From the NCBI GenBank assembly GCA_905221605.1, contig CAJNDS010002830.1, positions 37,501 to 101,500 of the forward strand: a stretch of DNA of 64,000 nucleotides. Reading direction: 5' to 3'. This stretch comes from Symbiodinium natans. Lineage: Eukaryota > Sar > Dinophyceae > Suessiales > Symbiodiniaceae. The notes under the pieces are model-generated. The model searched no databases. It saw nothing but the letters and a program-made list of their open reading frames with translations, and had not been told where the DNA came from. Position numbers and translations under genes: made by a program. Each line of letters starts with the position of its first letter. The first letter of the stretch is position 1. This document shows positions 57,082 to 64,000 of the stretch, piece after piece.

Positions 57082-57915
57082 TCAAGCGTGGCTATCCTTG
57101 TGCTGGAGCTTTCCATCTATGCTCTCTCGTAAGCTTTGCTGCCGTGCTTCACGCCTCTTCTGTTTGAGCGCAATCCTCTCTTGCCGATGATGCTCGCGGA
57201 GTTCCTGTATGTTTGGAGGATCGGAGGTCGTGTTTGGACTTGAAGATGCAGCGAGTACCGTCGGACCTGGTGAGCTTCGTTTGCGTCGTACTTTGTCTTG
57301 GTGCTCCAGCAACTGCTCCTCAATCTCACGAAAAACCTGAAGCGCCCAGGCGCGTTGAGGACCTTCAGGCGCAGTCTCCACGGAGGTTCGAAGCGCGTCC
57401 CTGAGGTACATGAGTCCCCTTACGGCTTCCTCGGCACTTGCTGCCTGCTCCACATGATGTCGAACGAGCGACTTGGGACTGCGAGGAGAAGACGACGGCG
57501 AATGCCGCGAGGAATCACGCAGTACTCGCCGTCTATCATCAGCCTGCTCGTGACAAGCTTCCGAGCGTCTTGTTTCCTGAGTGCTCCCCATGGCCATGGC
57601 TTCCTTGACGTTGTGTTCTGGAGTGTCTATCTTCATGGACATCTTCTTGAGGTCTGCCGCAGATGTCTCACTCACTGCATCAACTCTTGGATCTCGGCAC
57701 GGGAGAGGTTGCGGGATGGCTGACTCCAAGCAAACTGTCACTTTGCGTTTCCAAGACGGTGCAACCGACGGATCAAGCGAACGCATTTCTGATACCAAGT
57801 AGACCAGAGCAAGGTTGAGTTCGTTGGCGACTGCCATCTTTTGAAGGCTTTTGGACAAACGCAAGGCATAACCAACACAGGAGACAAGTTTGATCTCCAA
57901 GCCTGAAGGCGCCAT
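57082..57915 (-). CDS. Intronless paralogue A of unknown family
   Basis: 277 residues from the ATG at 57915 (MAPSGLEIKLVSCVGYALRL). A frame-compatible TTG lies further upstream, inside the transcribed leader, so the ATG is preferred. N-terminal and C-terminal-central segments pair with the gene at 56062-56856. The middle is Ser/Pro/Arg-rich and the last 60 residues are charged and probably coiled coil (IALKQKRREARQQSLRES). A 15-base spliced-leader relict stands about 70 bases upstream of the ATG, indicating that the locus arose from a trans-spliced, reverse-transcribed mRNA. Lack of introns agrees. The function is unknown. Confidence 0.7.
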   Translation of the reverse strand: MAPSGLEIKLVSCVGYALRLSKSLQKMAVANELNLALVYLVSEMRSLDPSVAPSWKRKVTVCLESAIPQPLPCRDPRVDAVSETSAADLKKMSMKIDTPEHNVKEAMAMGSTQETRRSEACHEQADDRRRVLRDSSRHSPSSSPRSPKSLVRHHVEQAASAEEAVRGLMYLRDALRTSVETAPEGPQRAWALQVFREIEEQLLEHQDKVRRKRSSPGPTVLAASSSPNTTSDPPNIQELREHHRQERIALKQKRREARQQSLRESIDGKLQHKDSHA

Positions 57916-57984
57916 GGCAAATTCGAAAGGGTGAAGACTGCAACTGTACAAGGTTTTATCCTTTAGGATCTCGTAACCAGACGG

Positions 57985-57999
57985 CTTGAGCCAAAATGG
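57985..57999 (-). other. Dinoflagellate spliced-leader relict (gene A)
   Basis: CCATTTTGGCTCAAG on the minus strand equals the last 15 of the 22 leader bases. The missing seven are replaced by telomere-like sequence. It marks the 5' end of the retroposed mRNA copy. Confidence 0.85.
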
Positions 58000-58195
58000 A
58001 ACCCTAAACCCTAAACCCTAAACCCTAAACCCTAAACCCTAAACCCTGAACCCTGAACCCTGAACCCTGAACCCTGAACCCTGAACCCTAAACCCTAAAC
58101 CCTAAACCCTAAACCCGAACCCGAAACCCTAAAGCCTATACCCTATACCCTATACCCTATACCCTATACCCTAAACCCTAAACCCTAAACCCTAT
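58000..58195. repeat. CCCTAAA telomere-like array in variant blocks
   Basis: About 27 units in consecutive blocks: CCCTAAA, then CCCTGAA (about seven), CCCTAAA, a few degenerate units, CCCTATA (about six) and CCCTAAA again. It abuts the spliced-leader relict at 57999 with no gap. Confidence 0.95.
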
Positions 58196-58236
58196 GCTGG
58201 ACGGCTTGGGTGTGGGCAAACCGACCGTTTGGCGCG

Positions 58237-58372
58237 TACTACTACTACTACTACTACTACGACGACGACGAGGAGGACGACGAGGACGACGAGGACGACG
58301 AGGACGACGAGGACGACGAGGACGACGAGGACGACGAGGAGGACGAGGACGACGAGGACGACGAGGAGGACG

Positions 58373-58458
<86 letters not shown>

Positions 58459-58502
58459 GACTACCACTACCACTACCACTACCACGACCACGACCACGAC
58501 CA

Positions 58503-58592
<90 letters not shown>

Positions 58593-58607
58593 TATACTAC
58601 TACTATA

Positions 58608-58695
<88 letters not shown>

Positions 58696-58965
58696 GCTAC
58701 TACTACTACTACTACTACTACTGACTACTACTACTACTACTACTACTGCTACTACTGCTACTGCTACTACTGCTACTACTGCTACTACTGCTACTACTGC
58801 TACTTACTACTGCTACTACTGCTACTACTGCTACTACTGCTACTACTGCTACTACTACTGCTACTACTGCTACTACTGCTACTACTGCTACTACTGCTAC
58901 TACTGCTACTACTGCTACTACTACTGCTACTGCTACTGCTACTGCTACTGCTACTGCTACTGCTG

Positions 58966-59003
<38 letters not shown>

Positions 59004-59004
59004 G

Positions 59005-59074
<70 letters not shown>

Positions 59075-59093
59075 GAGAGTACTAGTACGAGTA
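58237..59093. repeat. Compound TAC / GAC / GAG / TGC microsatellite, about 860 bases
   Basis: A (TAC)n start passes into a GAC/GAG block with a 9-base super-unit GAGGACGAC (58258-58374). Then come (TAC)n, a CACTAC/CACGAC block, (TAC)n, a long (TACTGC)-type block (58745-58970) and (TAC)n again. All overlapping plus-strand frames (Tyr/Asp, Thr/Arg, Leu/Arg) and the poly-Val minus frame are artefacts. Confidence 0.97.
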
Positions 59094-59170
59094 CGACTAT
59101 TAGTACTACGACGATGAGGGCGTGACGAAGGACGAGGACGAGCACAAGGACGGTCCAGGCCGACGAGGCC

Positions 59171-59548
59171 TTACGACGACGACAATGACGACAACGACCA
59201 GTGCCGCTTGTTGGTCCTCTTCGTGCCGTCGCCTTCTCGCAGGCTTGGGAGAGGCACTCCCTGCGCAGTGGTCCGGAGAAAGAAGCACAAGGTCGTCTGT
59301 GACTGCAAATCGCTATCTGCGAAGCGCTCCGGGTCATCCAGGCTTCCATAGCGACATCTCTCACGACCATAGACTTTCGCAGGTGCCGAGTCAAAGTAGC
59401 TCAGCTCCTTAAAGCACCAGTTGATGTCAACACAGAGCCAGTGGTGATCTTTGAGCTTCTCGATGATGAGATATTCCGACCAACTGTCACCAGTTTTCAG
59501 CATGCAGCAGCACGGCAACTCCATCAGCAGCGACGCGGGAGTAGACAT
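59171..59548 (-). CDS. Hypothetical protein
   Basis: 125 residues from the ATG at 59548. The first two-thirds look well folded: LMELPCCCMLKTGDSWSEYL, IIEKLKDHHWLCVDINWCFK and ELSYFDSAPAKVYGRERC. The end is Ser-rich where the frame enters the low-complexity flank of the microsatellite. A real C-terminus by splicing before about 59315 (after ERFADSDLQ) is possible. No family is recognised. Confidence 0.45.
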   Translation of the reverse strand: MSTPASLLMELPCCCMLKTGDSWSEYLIIEKLKDHHWLCVDINWCFKELSYFDSAPAKVYGRERCRYGSLDDPERFADSDLQSQTTLCFFLRTTAQGVPLPSLREGDGTKRTNKRHWSLSSLSSS

Positions 59549-59739
59549 GCTGCGTACTCGAAGCTTATACAAGTCTTAGAAAGTAAAGATAGTTCGCAGC
59601 TTCACCTGCATGAAGATATTTGTGCGGTCAGAAACGGGTCACGGAGGTCACGGAAAAGGCTCAGCGGCACATGCAGCAAAAAAAAATCTACCAGCCGACA
59701 GGACAATGAGGCCAGACATCACGAGTTGCCCTTGTTCAC

Positions 59740-60662
59740 GATCTAAAACTGAGGCCCCAACTTGATGGCCTTGCGCAGCTTCCTCTTTTCATCTTCCTCC
59801 TTCTGCTTCTGAGATTCCTGGCGCCCATCAAGGATCCCCGAATACACGACATTCGTCCCCCCTCTAAATACACAACACCTCAGGCCCCAAATGCAGGTTC
59901 CAGAAGCAGCCGAGAATGTAACCCACGCCCATGAATCATGGCCCCCCCAGCCTTGTAGGCCCAGACAGAGAACGTGACCCAACTTCCAATCACGACCTGA
60001 AGTGCTCGGGCACAGAGGGAGAGGGATGCTCCGATGTTTTCAACTAGGACATAGCTCTGGTGACGATAAGTGCTAGGAAACAAAAAGTAAAATATGTTTG
60101 TGGGGAGGCGTGGGGCTTCCGGGATGTTCCCCCTTATGCTAACAGTCCTTAATGGGGATTGTTAGTACCCCCTACTCTCATCCCTATTAAGGTCTGTTAG
60201 GATAAGGGTGAATATCCCAATTTATGATGTTTGTTCAAGAATAAACAGCCCGGTTTAGTTTGTTCAATCCCAGAGAGCACAGCAACGCCGAGCCCTGGGC
60301 AAACTGATACGGTAGCTGCTGCGAAGTTTGGCGGCCAGGTTCGAGAAAGGCCAATCAGAGTGCCCCACCTTGCCCCGCCTTGCCCCGCCTTGCCCCGAGC
60401 CATTTCTTCAATCTTTGAAGCGTCTTCATGTCTGCGAGAGATAATGGGGCTTCAGGGCCCTGGCCACGGGCATGACGAGCAGCAGCTTGCCGACCTCGGC
60501 GCATGTCGTACCGAGAGCACGCGAGATCCAAGTGCTCGAGTTCAGCATCATGACCAGAGTTGTGATGTGTCTCTGCAGAAGGGCCCTACCCAAGCTCCTC
60601 GCAATGCCGTCCAGCCAGTCAGGCAGTCTCGGCAAGACCTGCCAAAGCAAAGACCCAACCAT
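59740..60662 (-). CDS. Probable membrane protein, several exons
   Basis: Minus-strand stretches in order: LPDWLDGIARSLGRALLQRH with ITTLVMMLNSSTWISRALG and LLLVMPVARALKPHYLSQ (about 60640-60425); YVLVENIGASLSLCARALQV with VIGSWVTFSVWAYKAG, one likely membrane helix (about 60060-59935); and a charged ending GILDGRQESQKQKEEDEKRK then LRKAIKLGPQF, with a stop at 59740-59742. The MITE-like copy 3 (60121-60218) would lie in an intron between the first two. No family is recognised, and the joins are not resolved. Confidence 0.4.
60121..60218. mobile_element. Palindromic MITE-like element, copy 3
   Basis: 98 bases, the same length as copy 2. Left arm GGGATGTTCCCCCTTATGCT then AACAGTCCTTAATGGGG; right arm CCCTATTAAGGTCTGTTAGG then ATAAGGGTGAATATCCC. 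The centre GTTAGTACCCCCTACT matches copy 2. It would fold into one long hairpin. Confidence 0.85.
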
Positions 60663-60664
60663 GT

Positions 60665-63600
60665 GTCTCGGAGCTCCAGAGGTTCAGTTCTTGGGTCCGT
60701 GAAGAGTTGTTGGAGTTCAGGGGCGAAGGGCTTTCAACATCATGCGGCGACCGACCTGGCCGATGACCTCCTGCTCGCGGGCATTCTCTGCAGCCTCCGG
60801 GGTTCACGGCATGGTATGGAACACGGCAAAAATCGAAAAAAAAGAAACAAAACTGCCTGCAACGGAAAGGTGAGGTTTTCTTGGGCCCACAGTTACTGGC
60901 ACCCGTCGGAAGCCCAAACTGAGATTCTGTCAGGAATAGTTAGACAAGAACAAGCTCGTCCTCAACATCAAGTAGTTCTCGAGTCGGCAGATGTACACTC
61001 TTACCGGGCAGCGACCGGTCATCCACTCCAGACATTTATTGCAAGCCATGTTTTGCCACCAGGTCTCTTGCAGCCAGCGGGTACCAGACCTAAACGCTGA
61101 ATGAACCCCAAACCCCAGAACCCCAGAACCCTAGAGCCCCTCACCTCCAGCAGTTCATCGCCAGTCGGGATCTCCCCGGGTTGAAGATCCACCCGTCGGA
61201 GGAGCCGCGAGCTGCCTTTCAACGGATTCCCAGACTAGGCTGTAGGGTTTAGGGGTTTAGGGTTTAGGGGCTTTTGGGTTGAACTTCACCACCTGCCTAG
61301 AGTGACTCAACTACAGCTCGGTCGCAAGTCCCAAACTTGCACGACAAAGTTTTTAACATGCTGGCCATAGCTAACCAAAGTATGGCAGTTTCATTTTAGG
61401 ATTCAAGCTTTTTAAGGGTTCCCTGGGCATGCTAGTCCTCTCTTCAAGAAGGGAAACGGTTGCACGCACAACCACAGGGGTCCAGAAGCCCGCCTCTATC
61501 AGCGTGGCCATCTCGAGGCAAGACGAAAACCTGGCTCAAGGCTGGCATCAGTTCAGGCCTCCATGACCTCCACTCGCGGACAAGAAGGAAGCTTGCCGTG
61601 TGGCTCTAGACAATGGACGCAAGATTTGCCTAACAAAGCAGCGGCACGGCTCATCGGAACGTAGTTTCAAAAAAAGTGACGCAACACAAGATGCCTCTGT
61701 GCAGCACAGCAGTAGCACCGCTGGCAGCAGGCACCAGGCGGCTTCCCGCCTCAACGGACACTCGATGTTTCTTCGGTGTTGCTGTGGAAAAACTTGAGCC
61801 TCTTCCAGAACTCAGCGAAGTCAACGGTAACTGGACTCCGTTGACACTCCATAAAAAACAAGAGCTATCTGAATGGATGACGCGCCCGATTTCCAATACC
61901 AGCCCCCTCCCCGAGCGGATTCGCCTGCGCCTTTTGGCAGGACTGTTCCACAAACACCGCATCTCCAAGAGCCAACGAAAAGGCTGCAGAGCCCCAGGGC
62001 AACACGCAGCTCGTTCAAAGTTAGCGCCATATGTTCCTGCAACAGGATTCCATTGAGTTATAAGCGACATTCAACGACACCCGAAAGGTACCCCTCATTT
62101 TGGAACAATCCGAGCACTTACTTAGAAGTAGAGAAGCCCTTGTACTGGATTTGTAGTAGGGTGGTTAAAACATGTTGAAATATGTAGAATATTGCGGTTG
62201 TGTAGGAGGAGCGAAACACGACTGAGCACATGGATGGCTGCGTGCGCAGGCGGAAGGACCCAGCACGATGAAAACGATGCCCATGACCATGACAGCCTCC
62301 AAGCAGATGGGCGCTAGTGAAGGCCACGAGGCCTTTTTGCAAGCTTTGGGGTAGTTTTACGCCTGTCATAGTTCAATTGGTATCCCTAGCCATTCTCGGA
62401 CTCTTGCCACTGCTACCCACACCACCGATGGCCTCGTTGACAAGGCGGTCTTGAATCGAGTCTCGGGCACCAATGGCCAGCACACCCAGCAAGATCAGAA
62501 CCTGAAAGGAATGTCCATCGCACGGGGCTTTCACAAGTGCAGGTTGGCAGGTCGGGCGCCAGCCGCTTACATTGTTTGCGGCACCAGCTTCTCTTGGGCC
62601 TTCTGGGGCCCCCGGCAGCAGCGAACAGCACCAGCTTAAGGTTCTGCTCCTGCCGCACAAGTCCGCACAAAGACAGCGGCCAAATGCCAGCTCCAGAGCT
62701 TCTTTGCGCCGGCCTCGAAGTGCTCACAACTGCAGGCCCGCATGAACTTCCGCTTCCTCCGAAGCAGCCGAAGATCCGAGTCCCAGGGTCTAACAAAGAC
62801 TCAAAGAGTGTACAACGAGGCTTCGGCAGACCGGCGCAAGGCCCGGCAGAGCTCTCACGTCAAAAAAGCCACAAGAAGGCTCAAGGAACCGTCATCGGCC
62901 CACACAACCCGCCCGAGTTTAAGAACACAAAGCGACACCTAAGCCCAAAGAAAATCGGGGGGGCCCTAAACCTCCCTCTAACTGCGCGGCGCACCTGCGG
63001 TGCATCTGGTACCGCTCGGCTGTCCAGAACCGTATGTCCTCGACCTGATCTTGGAGAAGCTTCTGCCACGGTGCTCAGCTGGCTCACTGCGGCAGTTGGG
63101 GTGGGGGCAATATCCAGAGACAAGTGGCAAGTGGCAAGCTCTGAAAAAACTCTCAGAGACCCGAAGTAACCGTTATGGTCCCCAGAAACGCCTTAAACCT
63201 AAGGCCCCAAGCTGCCCTGCACACTGCCCTGCACCGAAAGCACGTCCCTGAGCGTTACCAGCACAGAAGATACGACATAAGTCCAGAAGAACAGCGCCGA
63301 GGTCTCCGCTGATATGGGGCGCTCTGCCTTGGGGGATGCAAGGTTTAGCCATGGCGGTTCACGCCCCTAATTTGACCAGAACAGCATGACGCCAGTATAA
63401 CTCTACCTCCCTTTGTCGTTGCCGAACCCCGCTGGCTTGGCCCATCGCCTCGGACCTTTGGAGGCAGCCATACCAAAACTCCACGCAGTCCCATGAAACT
63501 TTCAAAAACAAACTCTAGCGCAACCCGAGAGTTCAGAAACAAACAGTGCGGCCCACGACACTTCAGGCTCCGAAGCCTCATCGGCAGGCGCCTCCTTCGC

Positions 63601-64000
63601 CTCATTTCCGTTGGAAGCGCGTCGGCATAAGAGGTGTACGTTGAGGGCTTTACCCGTTCAAGGAGTCATCGGGCAGAACTTTGGGTTTTAAATTCAACTG
63701 CACTTAACGCTTGCAGCAGGGCAGTGAACGCACCGAGATGCATGTAGCAGCAATGTAGCAAGCCGGGATGCGCTTCTCAACTTGCTAAATTTTCAGCATA
63801 CTTATATCAGCATCTTCAGGCTTCGCACAACTCCGCTCACGGACAATGAGCCCGCTGCCAGCGGCAGTGGTGGCACAACTGGGCGGCCTGCGCGGAAAGC
63901 GAAACACGGGGGCTGAGAGCTGACCATGTCGCACTGTAGGGGACGGCGGCTGAATAACCCTCTCTCTGCAAGCTTATTCTAACTCTATCACATTCTAGAA
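60665..64000. other. Mostly anonymous; a few possible exons
   Basis: A minus-strand stretch near 63630-63545 reads SNGNEAKEAPADEASEPEVS then WAALFV. Another near 62500-62400 reads VLILLGVLAIGARDSIQDRL then VNEAIGGVGSSGKS, hydrophobic at first. Both look protein-like but are isolated. The long plus-strand frame 60231-61100 is judged non-coding: it crosses the triple CCCCGCCTTG repeat at 60366-60395 and overlaps better minus-strand candidates. TTTAGGG units occur near 61245-61270. Confidence 0.35.

Noticed and set aside
58194-59125. Three overlapping frames of almost 300 codons (Tyr/Asp, Thr/Arg, Leu/Arg)
   Set aside because: All follow from the compound trinucleotide repeat, and none has unique sequence beyond short flanks.
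60231-61100. Plus-strand frame of 289 codons
   Set aside because: It crosses a triple 10-base repeat, shows no conserved motif, and overlaps a better minus-strand membrane-protein candidate.
61531-61541. CTGGCTCAAGG as a spliced-leader relict
   Set aside because: Only nine to ten bases match. There is no adjacent telomere-like unit and no gene follows in that orientation.

Overview
The window looks like nuclear DNA of a dinoflagellate, most likely a symbiodiniacean. The grounds are: (1) many interstitial arrays of the plant-type telomere unit TTTAGGG; (2) a 15-base relict of the dinoflagellate spliced leader (CCATTTTGGCTCAAG) directly ahead of an intronless gene; (3) splice donors that read GC and GA as well as GT; (4) an ion channel with the TQFTPASM-type pore; (5) every credible gene lying on the minus strand, as in the one-directional gene arrays of these genomes. 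No rRNA, tRNA, CRISPR or bacterial operon structure was seen.

Layout by coordinate. 0-8 kb: short exons of a cold-shock-like protein and of an intron-rich helical protein, plus a 0.5 kb inverted degenerate minisatellite. 8-9.1 kb: a decayed palindromic element and three telomere-like arrays that switch orientation. 10.5-12.7 kb: an intronless PRMT7-type arginine methyltransferase. 14.1-15.6 kb: a two-PDZ-domain protein. 16.1-20.4 kb: a cyclic-nucleotide-gated-type channel in at least twelve exons. 21-31 kb: scattered probable exons of unknown genes and one AT-rich island. 33.2-34.8 kb: a gene ending in an AlkB-type dioxygenase domain. 35.2-37.0 kb: a minisatellite open in three frames, a threefold repeat and telomere-like DNA. 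37.7-39.5 kb: a YciO/Sua5-family gene in at least five exons. 41-46 kb: unknown genes, two with signal peptides. 47-49 kb and 60.1 kb: three good copies of a short palindromic repeat. 50-54.7 kb: two unknown genes, one of 581 residues with a clean 61-base intron. 55-59.1 kb: two giant trinucleotide microsatellites and telomere-like arrays enclosing a pair of divergent intronless paralogues with spliced-leader relicts. 59.2-64 kb: a hypothetical protein, a probable membrane protein and little else.

The genes do not form an evident pathway. The most informative features are the genome-architecture ones: reverse-transcribed genes sitting against telomere-like repeats, the palindromic repeat family and the unorthodox splice sites. 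All multi-exon models were assembled by eye from conserved motifs and splice phase, so exon ends marked as approximate are approximate. Long poly-Tyr, poly-Leu or poly-Thr reading frames are microsatellite artefacts.
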